A stretch of DNA of 64,000 nucleotides. Origin: Myxococcus fulvus. GTDB lineage: Bacteria > Myxococcota > Myxococcia > Myxococcales > Myxococcaceae. The translations under genes and the position numbers were made by a program. The notes beneath the pieces were generated by a model, which saw only the letters and a program-made list of their open reading frames with translations, was not told where the DNA came from and made no database searches. Location: positions 186,001 to 250,000 of the forward strand of contig NZ_FOIB01000012.1 in assembly GCF_900111765.1 (NCBI RefSeq). Direction: 5' to 3'. Positions 9,310-18,484 of this stretch are shown here, one piece after another; positions within the stretch are counted from its first letter, which is position 1; the number at the start of each line of letters is the position of its first letter.

Positions 9310-9374
9310 CGGCGTACATCTCCTTCGTGAGCGGTGAGCCCCGGAGGCTACACCGTTCCCGGGAGTGACGGACC

Positions 9375-11225
9375 CTAGACGCGGATGGGCGGCTCGATGA
9401 GCGCCGGAGCCGTGGCCTTGGCGTCATCCGGCTCGTACGCCGGTGCATGAGGCCCCGCATGGGTGCGCTTCCAGCGGCGCGGCACCCGCTCGATACCCAC
9501 CGGGTAGACGGTGAGCTGTCCCTTCTCGTCGATGTGCAGGCGCAGGAAGTTCTTCCAGTCCGGCAGCGCCAACGAGATGAACGCCTCGTTCGAGTGGGCC
9601 CCGAACAGGTTGACACTCAGCCACAGGTACAACCCCATGACGAAGGGGCCCACCAGGAAGCCACCCAGGAAGGTGAGCGCCGAGGACACCAGGAACTTGC
9701 CCGCCAGATGCGCCCAGCCCGCCGTGCAGTTGAGGCCGTCCGGCGTCAGGTCGGGACAGATGCCCATCCCACTCACCGCCAGGTACGTGCCTCCCCACGC
9801 GACGAAGAAGGCCGCGAGGATGTGGGCCACGCCGTGCAGCGTGCCCGCGAGCCACCGGAGCTTCCCGAACGCGGAGTCGGCCAGGCCGATGAGTCCGCCG
9901 ATGGTGCCCAGGCCCAGCACCATGGTCCACGGGCGGCTCACCATGCTGTTGGCCACGGCCATGATGACGTCGCCCAGCTGGGAGAAGCCCAGCGAGCCCA
10001 CCTCCGCGTACGCGGCCAGCGCGAGCAGCAGGTACAGCGCGCCCGTCAGCAGGCCGAACAGCGGGCTGTAGCGGATGAGGAACAGGTTCTTTCGCGCGAG
10101 CGCGCGCGAGGTGCGCTCGTCGGGGAAGCTCTTCTCCAGCCGGTAGCCGTCGCGCAGCACGTGCGCCTTGGGGGCGTGCGTGGGGTGCATGAAGGCGCCG
10201 CCGCCGCCGGCCGTGATTTTCTGTCGGCCCGCGGGGTCCTCGTGCCGGCGGTAGTGGTGCAGGTCTCCGGCGAGGAAGATGCTGATGCGCCGGCCGAGCA
10301 CCTTCTCCTGGAGGTACTCCAGGTTGTTCTCCAGGTAGCTGCCCTTGCGCCGCTGCGTGGCGGCGAGAATCCATGCGGGCTCGGCGTTGCACAGGATGAC
10401 GCGGTCGTCGGGGCCCATGCTGTCGGCCACCTGGCGGAAGTACTCCACCTGGGGCACGTCGATGTCGCTGTTGAGCTGCACGTCCGTGCCGATGAGCCAC
10501 CAGCGATGCGGCAGCTTGAGCGCGAAGTAGCTGCGGCTCTGCCGCGTGCGTCGTCCGGCAATCCAGCGGTTGGCGCAGAACAGCCGCATGAAGGCGGACA
10601 GGCCGTCGTACCAGTCGTGGTTGCCCGGGATGACGAACAGGTCTGGATTGGGCGCGACGGAGCGCCGCATGGCCGCCTCGTACGGCTGGATGAGGCGCTC
10701 CTCGTAGGCCTCGCGGCTGGCGCCGGGATACACGCCGTCGCCGCCGAAGACGAGGACCCGGCCGCGCTCGGTCTCGAACTCGCCGGCGCGGGGCTGGCCG
10801 CGCACGGGCAGCTTCAGCTCGGGCAGCGCGAGCAGCCTCGCCACCGTGTACGTGGAGTCCCAGCCGTCGCCGGTGTCGGAGACGTAGTCGAGCCAGAAGT
10901 CTCCCTGGGGGCGCGTCTCCTCGGAGTAGTCGAAGTAGGGGACCTGCGGACGCACCACGGCCTCGATGAGGCGGTGGTCCGCGCGGGCGCCGAAGACGGC
11001 GGCGACGACGGCGTCCAGGCCCGTGCGAATCAGCTGTGACGGGTGCAGCCAGCGCACCATGGGGGCGTGGCGCTGGGGGTGGGTGGCGGTGCCGCTGTCG
11101 GAGATGAGCGCCGTCTCGTTGCGGGAAGGGACGAGGTGTGGGCGCTCGACCGGCGTCGAGTCGGTGGGAGGCTGGGAGGGCTCGTTCTGCTGGCGCGCCG
11201 CCGAGGATTCGCGCTCAGCGGCCAT
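9375..11225 (-). CDS. Membrane-anchored calcineurin-like metallophosphoesterase
   Basis: This 616-residue protein carries the metallophosphoesterase metal ligands in order: [18 protein letters not shown] (about residue 160), PGNHDWYDG (about 200) and [10 protein letters not shown] (about 319). Several hydrophobic helices follow between about residues 385 and 560, then a C-terminal domain. The active domain is therefore fused to a multi-pass membrane part. I chose the ATG at 11225; it overlaps the upstream cupin gene by 11 nt, which implies coupling. No signal peptide is visible, so the topology of the catalytic domain is uncertain. The substrate is unknown. Confidence 0.85.
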   Translation of the reverse strand: MAAERESSAARQQNEPSQPPTDSTPVERPHLVPSRNETALISDSGTATHPQRHAPMVRWLHPSQLIRTGLDAVVAAVFGARADHRLIEAVVRPQVPYFDYSEETRPQGDFWLDYVSDTGDGWDSTYTVARLLALPELKLPVRGQPRAGEFETERGRVLVFGGDGVYPGASREAYEERLIQPYEAAMRRSVAPNPDLFVIPGNHDWYDGLSAFMRLFCANRWIAGRRTRQSRSYFALKLPHRWWLIGTDVQLNSDIDVPQVEYFRQVADSMGPDDRVILCNAEPAWILAATQRRKGSYLENNLEYLQEKVLGRRISIFLAGDLHHYRRHEDPAGRQKITAGGGGAFMHPTHAPKAHVLRDGYRLEKSFPDERTSRALARKNLFLIRYSPLFGLLTGALYLLLALAAYAEVGSLGFSQLGDVIMAVANSMVSRPWTMVLGLGTIGGLIGLADSAFGKLRWLAGTLHGVAHILAAFFVAWGGTYLAVSGMGICPDLTPDGLNCTAGWAHLAGKFLVSSALTFLGGFLVGPFVMGLYLWLSVNLFGAHSNEAFISLALPDWKNFLRLHIDEKGQLTVYPVGIERVPRRWKRTHAGPHAPAYEPDDAKATAPALIEPPIRV

Positions 11226-12150
11226 GAGGAGCGCTCTCCCGGGGGCCCTGCATGAAGCGCTGCTCGGGGCCCGGGCCCGCGTAGACCTGCACGGCCTTGA
11301 ACGGCACGCCAGGAGACACCACGCGCGCGGAGTGCTTCGCGCCCGCGGGGATGTAGACGGCGTCACCCTTGCTCACGCGCAACGTCTGTCCGGACACCGT
11401 CATGTCGGCGGCGCCGTCCTCGATGTAGAGAATCTCCGCGCTCGACTCGTGCGTGTGCTCGGGGACCTCGCCGCCGGGCTGGAGCTCCAGCAGCGTCAGC
11501 GACGCGGCGGTGGCGCCGGTGGACTCGTTGAGGAACAGCGTCGCGCGGCCCTTGCCGTTCGCGATGATGTGGCGCGGAGCCTCGGCGGCCGTGACGCGGT
11601 GGCGCACCGTGGGCTTCGCGTCCGTGGGGCGCGGGCTCGGCGTGCTGCTCGGCGCAGCGGAGCCGGGCGCGGTGGTGCTCGGTGCGGAACCTCCCGGCGC
11701 GGCGGACCAGCGTTGCGCGTTGATGCTCGGTGCCGCGGTCCTCGGCGCCGTGGTCCAGTGCGGCGGAGTGACGTTCTGCGTGGACGAGGTCGGGACCGAG
11801 GTCTCGGTCGCGGCGAGGCCCGGCGTGACGGCCCTGACGGACCACCGCTGCGCGGTGATGCTCGGCGCGACGGTGCTCGGCGTGGCGGTCCAGGCGGGTG
11901 CCGTGACACCTGGCGTGGACGATGGCCGGCCGACGGCGCTCGTCGTGGTGGTCGCGACGGACTCGACGGACTCCGGGCTCGCGACCCAGCGTCGCGCGGT
12001 GATGTTCGGTGAGACGGTCCACTCGGGCACGGAGCTGATGCGAGCTCCCGTCGCGACCATGACCTCCGAGGAGGCCTCACTCGCCCAGGCAGGCGGGTTG
12101 ATACCGAGGCCCGTGAGGGCCAGCGCGGACATCAGGAGTCGTGGACTCAT
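11215..12150 (-). CDS. Secreted cupin protein with repeated Trp-rich linker
   Basis: This 311-residue protein has a signal peptide (about residues 1-23, cleaved near AWASEA). A Thr/Ser/Pro/Ala-rich segment (about 40-175) holds a motif seen three times near residues 42-56, 85-104 and 130-149: PxWTxxPxxxAPSIxAQRWS. The C-terminal cupin (about 190-300) has the metal-site pattern HTHESSAEILYIEDG and GDAVYIPAGAKHSARV. Cupins bind small ligands or act as oxygenases. Its stop overlaps the phosphoesterase start. The ATG at 12150 has a weak ribosome site. Confidence 0.85.
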   Translation of the reverse strand: MSPRLLMSALALTGLGINPPAWASEASSEVMVATGARISSVPEWTVSPNITARRWVASPESVESVATTTTSAVGRPSSTPGVTAPAWTATPSTVAPSITAQRWSVRAVTPGLAATETSVPTSSTQNVTPPHWTTAPRTAAPSINAQRWSAAPGGSAPSTTAPGSAAPSSTPSPRPTDAKPTVRHRVTAAEAPRHIIANGKGRATLFLNESTGATAASLTLLELQPGGEVPEHTHESSAEILYIEDGAADMTVSGQTLRVSKGDAVYIPAGAKHSARVVSPGVPFKAVQVYAGPGPEQRFMQGPRESAPHGR

Positions 12151-12248
12151 CGTGTTGCTGGATTATCACGACACCGGCCCCTGGCTGGAGAGCAGGCAGG
12201 CGGTGTTCTTCGTTCCCTCATGGCCGCGAGTGGGGCACCCTGCCCGCC

Positions 12249-12710
12249 ATGGCGGACCTCAGCCCCAAGGACTTCCCCGTCGTCGTCCCCTTCACCCTGC
12301 ACTGGAGTGAAATGGACGCGTTCGGCCACGCGAACAACGCTCGCACCTTCACGTGGTTCGAGACCGCGCGCATCGCCTACCTCGCCCGCATCGGCATGAC
12401 GGGCCCCTCGGGCGCGGGCGAGACGCGCATCCAGGGCGGCATCGGTCCCATCCTCAAGGCCACCCAGGCCGAGTACGTGCGCCCCGTCGTCTTCCCCGTG
12501 CGCCTGGCCGCCAGCGCCCGCGTCTCGCGCATCGGCAACACCTCCGTCACGCTGGAGCACGCGGTGTTCGGCGAGGAGGACGGCACGCTCTACACGAAGG
12601 GCACCGCCGTCATCGTCACCCTGGACTACGTCAAGAACGAGCCGGTGTTGGTGCCCGCCTCCGTGCGCGCCGCCATCGAGGCGCTGGAGGGACGGACGTT
12701 CGGCCCATGA
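12249..12710 (+). CDS. Hotdog-fold acyl-CoA thioesterase
   Basis: This 153-residue 4HBT-like protein has the family's opening motif LHWSEMDAFGHANNARTFTWFETARI. Asp23 is the predicted catalytic residue. Later strands (VRPVVFPVRLAASARVSRIGNTSVTLEHAVF) fit the fold. It would hydrolyse short acyl-CoA or hydroxybenzoyl-CoA thioesters in the cytosol; the substrate is not visible. The ATG at 12249 matches the start of the fold. A methyltransferase gene follows 45 nt downstream on the same strand, possibly in one transcript. Confidence 0.85.
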   Translation: MADLSPKDFPVVVPFTLHWSEMDAFGHANNARTFTWFETARIAYLARIGMTGPSGAGETRIQGGIGPILKATQAEYVRPVVFPVRLAASARVSRIGNTSVTLEHAVFGEEDGTLYTKGTAVIVTLDYVKNEPVLVPASVRAAIEALEGRTFGP

Positions 12711-12755
12711 GCCCTCCGGCTGTCACCAGGACGCACGTCGTCGAGGAGCGCGCGC

Positions 12756-13526
12756 ATGGCTGAGTCCGTGCTCGAGTTCTACCAGGGGCTCGCCGAGGAG
12801 TATCACCTGCTCTTCGCCAACTGGGCCCAGACGGTGGAGCGCCAGGGCGCCGCGCTGGACGCGCTCTTGCGTCGGTGCGGCGCGCCTCCGCCGCGTCGGG
12901 TGTTGGATTGCGCGTGTGGCATCGGAACGCAGGCGCTGGGGCTCGCGGGGCGAGGCTACGTGGTGCACGCCACGGACCTGAGCCCCGCCGCGGTGGCCCG
13001 CGCCGAGCGCGAGGCGAAGAGCCTGGGCGTCACCCTCACCACCGGCGTCGCGGACATGCGGACGTTGGACACGCAGGTGTCGGGGATGTTCCAGGTGGTG
13101 CTCGCGTTCGACAACGCGGTGCCGCACCTGCTCACGGATGAGGACCTGGACGCCGCCGCGCATGCGATGGCCTCGAAGCTCGCGCCCGGGGGCCTGCTGG
13201 CGCTGAGCGTGCGCGACTATGACGCGCTGATGGCCGAGCAGCCGCGCTTCACCTCGGAGCGGGTGCTCGACGCGCCCGAGGGCCGACGGATTCTCTTCCA
13301 GGTCTGGGATTGGGCCGCCGACGGCAGGACGTACACGGTCCACCAGTTCATCCTGCGCCCCGAGGGCAAAGGCTGGCAGGCCACGGAGCACACCGGCGTG
13401 TACCGCGCGCTCCAGCGGGTGGAGGTGGAGCGCGCGCTGACCCGGGCGGGGCTCGTCGACACGCGTTGGTATTCGCCGGAGGAGACGGGCTTCTATCAAC
13501 CCATCCTCACCGCACGCAGGCCGTGA
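12756..13526 (+). CDS. Class I SAM-dependent methyltransferase
   Basis: This 256-residue protein has motif I VLDCACGIGTQALGLA (residues 49-64) for S-adenosylmethionine, followed by HATDLSP as the acidic motif II and VVLAFDNAVPHLL as motif IV. The overall look is close to glycine/sarcosine-type small-molecule methyltransferases, but the substrate is not determined. The ATG at 12756 follows CGAGGAG at normal spacing. The 3' end meets the convergent HEAT-like gene with a 4-nt gap. Confidence 0.85.
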   Translation: MAESVLEFYQGLAEEYHLLFANWAQTVERQGAALDALLRRCGAPPPRRVLDCACGIGTQALGLAGRGYVVHATDLSPAAVARAEREAKSLGVTLTTGVADMRTLDTQVSGMFQVVLAFDNAVPHLLTDEDLDAAAHAMASKLAPGGLLALSVRDYDALMAEQPRFTSERVLDAPEGRRILFQVWDWAADGRTYTVHQFILRPEGKGWQATEHTGVYRALQRVEVERALTRAGLVDTRWYSPEETGFYQPILTARRP

Positions 13527-13530
13527 GGCT

Positions 13531-14688
13531 TCAGCCGCCGCGGCGAGCCTCGGCGGGGGCGTTGGGGTGGCGGGTGAGCAGCATGCGCAGCTGCGGCTGC
13601 CTTCGCACGGCCTCCTGCTTGAGCAGGTGGGCGATGAGAGCGGGCGGCGCGGCGCTCCAGCGCGCGATGTTCTGGATGAGCATGGGCGAGCGGTAGGTGC
13701 GTCCGCACAGCAGGGACGCGGTCTTGCCATCCACGGACATGCCGATGAGCGACGCGAGCGCGCGGCCCTCGGTGTTGAGGATGAGCTCCACCTTCTCCTC
13801 CGAGGGGCCGGTGGTGAAGCGCTGACGGAGCACCTCGCGCGACGAGCGCCGCGTGGACTCGGGCACGTCGCGGTCCACCGTCACCTTGTACAGCTCCATC
13901 AACCGGCGCGCGCTCCAGAGCCTGCGGAACAGGCTGGCGGGCAGCTGCGGGTTGCGCACGAGCCAGCGCCGCACACCCGTGTCCGCCGCGAAGGCCGCGC
14001 GGGCACAGAGCGACTCCAGGCCCACGGGGTTCCTGTGGTTGCGCGCGATGAGGCGCGCGTGGGCGAGCCCGACGCGGGGGTTCTCCATCACCGCCTTGAT
14101 GACCGAAGGCAGCGGGTCGAAGCACAGCGCGGACAGCTCCGGGGCCTGCGCGGTGTGCGCCAGCGCGACGCGCTGGTCCTCGGGTTGCGGATGCAACCGC
14201 GTCTCGAAGAGCTGGCGGAAGTTGCCCAGCGCGACCTCGGGCACGTCCTCGGCGTCGGCCTCGGAGTCAGGGGGCTCCGCGGGGACGACGTCGGACTCGG
14301 AGGTCTCCAGGACGTCGGCTTCACCCGCATCGGCCTCCTGGGGGAGCAGCTCCAGCGTGGGCAGCTCCTCGTCCTGCGGCGTGTGGGGCGCGGTGGGCGC
14401 GAGTGGCTCGTAGCCGGGGCTCACGGAGGGGGCGGACGCTCGCGGCAGGTTGGGAGGGTTGATCCCCGAGGCGGGCCCGGGGGCCGTGGCGAGGGGCAGC
14501 AGGGCGCCCTGGGAGACGAGCCGGGTGAGGATTCCCTGGAGTCGCTCGGGGGGCAGCCCGGTGAGCGCGGGGAGGTTCCTGGCCGCCGTGGCGCCGTCGA
14601 GCCGCGAGAGCACGAAGCCCTCCTCCGGGCTGAGCACCAGCGTGCGCAGGTCCACCGTCGGGTTCGGCTTGGGAATCCAATCCGTCAT
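13531..14688 (-). CDS. Hypothetical protein with N-terminal winged-helix-like and C-terminal HEAT-like regions
   Basis: The 385-residue protein has three parts. Residues about 10-60 (VDLRTLVLSPEEGFVLSRLDG, then LTRLVSQGALLPL) resemble the small helical domain common in myxobacterial regulatory proteins. Residues about 70-165 are Pro/Glu-rich and disordered. The C-terminal half has alpha-helical repeats (VMENPRVGLAHARLIARNHR) like HEAT or LRV repeats, which usually bind proteins. I chose the ATG at 14688, which follows CGGGAG; a GTG at 14706 adds six residues. No catalytic motif is seen. It converges on the methyltransferase gene. Confidence 0.7.
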   Translation of the reverse strand: MTDWIPKPNPTVDLRTLVLSPEEGFVLSRLDGATAARNLPALTGLPPERLQGILTRLVSQGALLPLATAPGPASGINPPNLPRASAPSVSPGYEPLAPTAPHTPQDEELPTLELLPQEADAGEADVLETSESDVVPAEPPDSEADAEDVPEVALGNFRQLFETRLHPQPEDQRVALAHTAQAPELSALCFDPLPSVIKAVMENPRVGLAHARLIARNHRNPVGLESLCARAAFAADTGVRRWLVRNPQLPASLFRRLWSARRLMELYKVTVDRDVPESTRRSSREVLRQRFTTGPSEEKVELILNTEGRALASLIGMSVDGKTASLLCGRTYRSPMLIQNIARWSAAPPALIAHLLKQEAVRRQPQLRMLLTRHPNAPAEARRGG

Positions 14689-14932
14689 TGCTCCCGAGTC
14701 TCCCACGACCCGTGGACGAGGTGGAGGGGTGGCAGTCCTCGGGGTGTTTCGGTGCGCGGCGGGCGGAAAACTGCGGAGTCGACGGCCGCGAGACGTCCGA
14801 TTCCGTTCAGGCCCTCCGTGCCCGCCTGGTTGCCTGGCGGCCCTGCCCTCGGGGGCTGGAGGGCGCTCGGGGGGCGCTTCCTGACGCGCGGCGGGTTGAC
14901 GCCGGGCCCCTGCCTGGACACAACTTCACTTC

Positions 14933-15343
14933 ATGTCCAAGCCCACCCTCCAGACCTATGCCGAGTTCTGGCCGTTCTACCTGCGTGAGCACTCGCTGCC
15001 GGTGACGCGCCGGTTCCACTTCGTGGGCACCAGCCTGGGCGTGGCCACGGGCATCGCGGCCATCGTCATGGGGCGCGGGGCGCTGATTCCGGCGGCGCTG
15101 GTCTCGGCGTACGGCTTCGCGTGGTTCAGCCACTTCTTCATCGAGAAGAACAAGCCGGCGAGCTTCAAGTACCCGCTGTGGTCGTTCATCTCGGACTTCC
15201 GGATGGCGGGGCTGATGGCCGTGGGCCAGCTCGACGCGCACATGGAGCGCGCCTTCGCCAACGGTGAGCAGGGCACGGGCGCCAACAGCATGGCCCCCGC
15301 GTCCCGGCCGGCGCCCCAGGCGGCGGCGCAGCAGGCCCGCTGA
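14933..15343 (+). CDS. Mpo1-like (DUF962) membrane protein
   Basis: This 136-residue protein shows the DUF962/Mpo1 pattern: YLREHSLPVTRRFHFVGTSLG, a hydrophobic segment AATGIAAIVMGRGALIPAALVSAYG-like (about residues 36-62), then WFSHFFIEKNKPASFKYPLWSFISDFRM. The conserved His residues and NKP motif fit the family. Yeast Mpo1 is an iron-dependent dioxygenase of 2-hydroxy fatty acids; the bacterial role is unproven. The C-terminal 35 residues are low complexity (Pro/Ala/Gln). The gene appears to be monocistronic. Confidence 0.85.
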   Translation: MSKPTLQTYAEFWPFYLREHSLPVTRRFHFVGTSLGVATGIAAIVMGRGALIPAALVSAYGFAWFSHFFIEKNKPASFKYPLWSFISDFRMAGLMAVGQLDAHMERAFANGEQGTGANSMAPASRPAPQAAAQQAR

Positions 15344-15587
15344 AGTCCTCGGGGCCCGTCGTCGGCGGGCCCTGTCTCCCGGGTGGATGACGGCGGGTGC
15401 GTGGGCCCTGGGGGGCTTGCGCCCGTGCGTGTCGTCCCCGGGGTGAACGTTGGCAGGACGCCGCCCCGCACACGAAGCGCGGGCGCTCCAGCCGAGTTGC
15501 GCTAGATTGGCCGGGCCCTTTACAGCAACCACCCTTCTTCACCTGGGGCGCGCCTGGCGCCCCCTCTCTTCGCGAGTCGCTCGACCC

Positions 15588-16310
15588 ATGGGACGCATTT
15601 TCGAGACACGCAAGGCCACGATGATGGCCCGCTGGAACAAGATGGCGAAGGTCTTCACGCGCATCAGCAAGGACATTGCGATCGCGGTGAAGTCCGGCGG
15701 GCCGAACCCGGACTCGAACTCCACGCTGCGGCGGGTGTTGCAGAACGCGCGCGCGGCGAACATGCCGAAGGACAAGGTCGAGGCGGCCATCAAGCGCGCC
15801 AGCGGTCAGACGGCGACGCAGTACGAAATCGTCCTCTACGAGGGCTACGGGCCGCACGGCATCGCGCTGTTGGTGGAGACGGCCACGGACAACGTGGTGC
15901 GCACGGTGGCGAACGTGCGGATGCACTTCAACCAGAACGGCGGGAACATGGGGACCACGGGCAGCGTGGGGTTCATGTTCAAGCGCATGGGGGTGTTCCG
16001 GTTGAACCCGGAGGGCATCAATCAGGAGGAGCTGGAGCTGGAGCTCATCGACCACGGGTTGCAGGAGATGGGCGAGGGCACGGGCGAGAAGGGTGAGAAG
16101 CAGCTCATCATCCGGTGTGACTTCGCCGACTTCGGCAAGCTCCAGGCGGCCATCGAGGCGAAGGGGCTGGCGCCCATCTCCGCCGACTCCGAGTACATCG
16201 CGGAGAACCTCATCGAGCTGCCCGAGGACAAGGCCACCGAGGTGCTGGAGCTCGTCGACGCCCTGGAGCAGGACGACGACGTCCAGCGCGTGTTCCACAA
16301 CCTGGGCTGA
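15588..16310 (+). CDS. yebC: YebC/PmpR family translation-related factor
   Basis: This 240-residue protein shows the family body: [29 protein letters not shown], then [16 protein letters not shown] and the [19 protein letters not shown] motif. YebC proteins were annotated as transcription regulators; more recent work links relatives to relief of ribosome stalling. The ATG at 15588 fits the usual MGRIFETRK start. A nested hairpin follows it. It appears to be a housekeeping gene. Confidence 0.92.
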   Translation: MGRIFETRKATMMARWNKMAKVFTRISKDIAIAVKSGGPNPDSNSTLRRVLQNARAANMPKDKVEAAIKRASGQTATQYEIVLYEGYGPHGIALLVETATDNVVRTVANVRMHFNQNGGNMGTTGSVGFMFKRMGVFRLNPEGINQEELELELIDHGLQEMGEGTGEKGEKQLIIRCDFADFGKLQAAIEAKGLAPISADSEYIAENLIELPEDKATEVLELVDALEQDDDVQRVFHNLG

Positions 16311-16321
16311 GCCGTCGTCGC

Positions 16322-16371
16322 GGCCCGGGACGCGAGCGGGCGCTCGTGATGAGCGCCCCCGTCTCCGGGCC
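16322..16371. terminator. Nested hairpins at YebC/PDZ convergent junction
   Basis: An inner perfect 8-bp stem, GGGCGCTC (16338-16345) with GAGCGCCC (16351-16358), sits inside an outer 7-bp stem, GGCCCGG (16322-16328) with CCGGGCC (16365-16371). Both flanking genes end here, so a bidirectional terminator is likely. No U-tract is visible. Confidence 0.55.
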
Positions 16372-16382
16372 TGCTGCTGTCC

Positions 16383-16874
16383 TCACCGCGCCACGTCGTA
16401 GGTCTTGCGGATGACCGTGCCGCCGCGGTCGATGGCCACCACCACGCGCTTCGCCGTGTCGAGCTGGGCGTAGGCCTCCAGCGCCTTCTCCGGCGTCTCC
16501 AGGGTGATGCCATTGATGCTCTGCACCACGTCCCGCTCCTGGAACCCGAGCTTCGCGTAGATGGAACCGGGCCGCACGGCGAAGAGCTTGAACCCCACCG
16601 CCTTGCCGTCCTTGAACGAAGGCACGAACCGCGCGTCCCCGCTCTGCGTGCACGTCTTGTCGTGCTCCGCCTTCGCGTTCTTCCGCACCGAGTACGTGTT
16701 CTCCCCCGTCGCCTTCACCTCCAGGTCCTCGGGCCCGTGCGAGAGCGCCTGGAGGAAGTTCGGCGCCGCCTGGGGAACATCCACCGGCGGACTCGCCAAC
16801 GAGACGAACGGCGCGCTCGCCAGGATGATGGCACTGCCCCACTGACACATCTGCTTCCGGAATGAGCAACTCAT
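16383..16874 (-). CDS. GspC-like exported PDZ-domain protein
   Basis: This 163-residue protein has an N-terminal hydrophobic signal or anchor (about residues 8-28, GSAIILASAPFVSLAS) and a PDZ-like C-terminal domain with VGFKLFAVRPGSIYAKLGFQERDVVQSINGI. The arrangement matches the C-terminal part of type II secretion GspC proteins, but the usual N-terminal homology region is short. It stands alone, away from other gsp genes, so it may be a free periplasmic PDZ protein. The ATG at 16874 follows AAGGAGG at ideal spacing. Tandem TGACAGCYTGTC repeats (17024-17035, 17037-17048) lie upstream. Confidence 0.75.
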   Translation of the reverse strand: MSCSFRKQMCQWGSAIILASAPFVSLASPPVDVPQAAPNFLQALSHGPEDLEVKATGENTYSVRKNAKAEHDKTCTQSGDARFVPSFKDGKAVGFKLFAVRPGSIYAKLGFQERDVVQSINGITLETPEKALEAYAQLDTAKRVVVAIDRGGTVIRKTYDVAR

Positions 16875-17066
16875 CGTGTCCTGCCTCCTTCCCCTTCGCG
16901 GGGGTGAACAGGACAAAAGCAATCACGATGCCAGGGCCCGTCTTCACTCTGAGGACCGCGCCGGCGGAGGCGACGACTCACCTCCACGCCAGCCTGTCCT
17001 GTCATCCCTCCACGCCCGCACGATGACAGCCTGTCGTGACAGCTTGTCACTCGCGCCGCAGGGCCC

Positions 17067-18314
17067 TCAGTCCCGATAGGCCACGGTGCGCGCGGACCCA
17101 CCCGCGTCACGCTGGTCCTCCAGCCAGACCGCGGGGAAGCGCATCTCCAGCGCCTCCACGCTCGACGCATCCAACAAGTTCTCCGTGAGGACCAGCATCT
17201 CCAGATGCGCGAACGAGCCCTCGTTCCCCAGGAGCGCCGTCGCACCCACGCGCGTCATCGTGCCCAGCGACAGGTCCAGCCGCGTGAGCCGCCGCAGCAC
17301 TGGCGCCGAGGGCAGCGCCTCGCACACCGCATCCGTGAACCCCGCGTTGCACAGCCCCAGGTGCACGAGCCTGGGCATCCCCGCGCCGTCGAGCAGCGGA
17401 CGCACGTCCTCGAACGAGACGTCACCCCCGTGCTCGGGCGACCCGAACCAGAGCACCAGCTTCTCCAGCTTCGGCCAGCGCGCCGAGAGGATGGACCGCA
17501 GGGACTCGCGCGACAGCCCCGAGGTCTCGATGGTCAGCTCGCGCAGTTCCGGCAGGTGCATGGCGCCGAGCACCATGTCCCCACGCAGTATCAACGTGTG
17601 CAGCTTCGGCAGCGCCGCGTAGAGGGACGACACATCTCCAAGTCGGACGCGCGAGAGGCCGAACTCGTTCTCCAGCACATCCGCGACCTTCAGCTCCCGC
17701 AGCGTCGCGGGCGCGTGTCTCACGATGAGCTGGATGATGCCTTCGTAGTGATTCGAATCCGCGTCGTTGTCGAGCAACCCCACCGTCAACGCACGCAAGA
17801 AGCGAGCGGAGGGATGCGTGAGCAGGTTCGTCAGCACCCGAGGCACGTCCAGCGTGTAGGCATGATTGCTCCCGAACCACGCCCGCTGGATGAAGCCCAG
17901 GTGCCAGTGCCAGTACACCCGCCCGCTCGAGCGCCCCGAGTAGCGCGAGGGATGGAAGCTGTCCCTGAAGTACAGCTCCCCGAGCAATCCCTCCGCATGG
18001 CGCTCCAGGAAGTCGCCGACCTGCTTCTCCAGCGCCTTCTTCTCGGCCCCCGTGGCGAGCAGCTCCGCATGCTGGAGCGCCACCAGCTCGCCTCGCGGGT
18101 CTCCGTGCGCCTGCAGCCAATCCCCATAGACGAGATAGCCGTCGTCGTTCTCCGGCTCCCGGAGGATGGCGGCCTCCAGCTCCGGCTCCCGAAGCCCCGG
18201 GGGTACATCGGACACGGGAGCAGGCGCCGGGGTGATTGGGTCGAATCCCGAGAAGAAGTCATCCAGCACCTGGATGACCCGTTCCAGCACTTTCCCGTAA
18301 CTGAGTTTCGCCAT
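17067..18314 (-). CDS. TIGR02996-domain leucine-rich-repeat protein
   Basis: This 415-residue protein starts with a short helical region. A TIGR02996-type companion motif follows, LREPENDDGYLVYGDWLQAHGDPRGELVALQHAE (about residues 55-90), common in myxobacterial LRR proteins. The rest is a run of leucine-rich repeats of the ribonuclease-inhibitor sort (LHTLILRGDMV, LRELTIETSG, LEKLVLWFGS, LVHLGLCNAG, LTRLDLSLG, LEMLVLTENLL). No signal peptide is seen. Such proteins are likely scaffolds or protein binders. The ATG at 18314 has GGGGAG upstream. Confidence 0.85.
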   Translation of the reverse strand: MAKLSYGKVLERVIQVLDDFFSGFDPITPAPAPVSDVPPGLREPELEAAILREPENDDGYLVYGDWLQAHGDPRGELVALQHAELLATGAEKKALEKQVGDFLERHAEGLLGELYFRDSFHPSRYSGRSSGRVYWHWHLGFIQRAWFGSNHAYTLDVPRVLTNLLTHPSARFLRALTVGLLDNDADSNHYEGIIQLIVRHAPATLRELKVADVLENEFGLSRVRLGDVSSLYAALPKLHTLILRGDMVLGAMHLPELRELTIETSGLSRESLRSILSARWPKLEKLVLWFGSPEHGGDVSFEDVRPLLDGAGMPRLVHLGLCNAGFTDAVCEALPSAPVLRRLTRLDLSLGTMTRVGATALLGNEGSFAHLEMLVLTENLLDASSVEALEMRFPAVWLEDQRDAGGSARTVAYRD

Positions 18315-18443
18315 GACTCCCCACACCTGCGCGTCCGCTCCCCGAGGAGAACGGACGTGGGCCTCGGGAGTCGCGTCAGGGGACGTACCAGAAGACGCCA
18401 TCCCCATTCAGCCGCGAGGTCATCGAAATCGGGCGCTCGGCGA

Positions 18444-18473
18444 GGATGGCCGGAGGTGTGGGCCCGGCCATCC
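18444..18473 (-). terminator. 10-bp GC hairpin after GH3 gene
   Basis: GGATGGCCGG (18444-18453) pairs perfectly with CCGGCCATCC (18464-18473) around a 10-nt loop, 12 nt beyond the stop of the GH3 gene. It is a reasonable intrinsic-type terminator, though without a strong U-tract. Confidence 0.55.
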
Positions 18474-18484
18474 CCTGGACCTGG

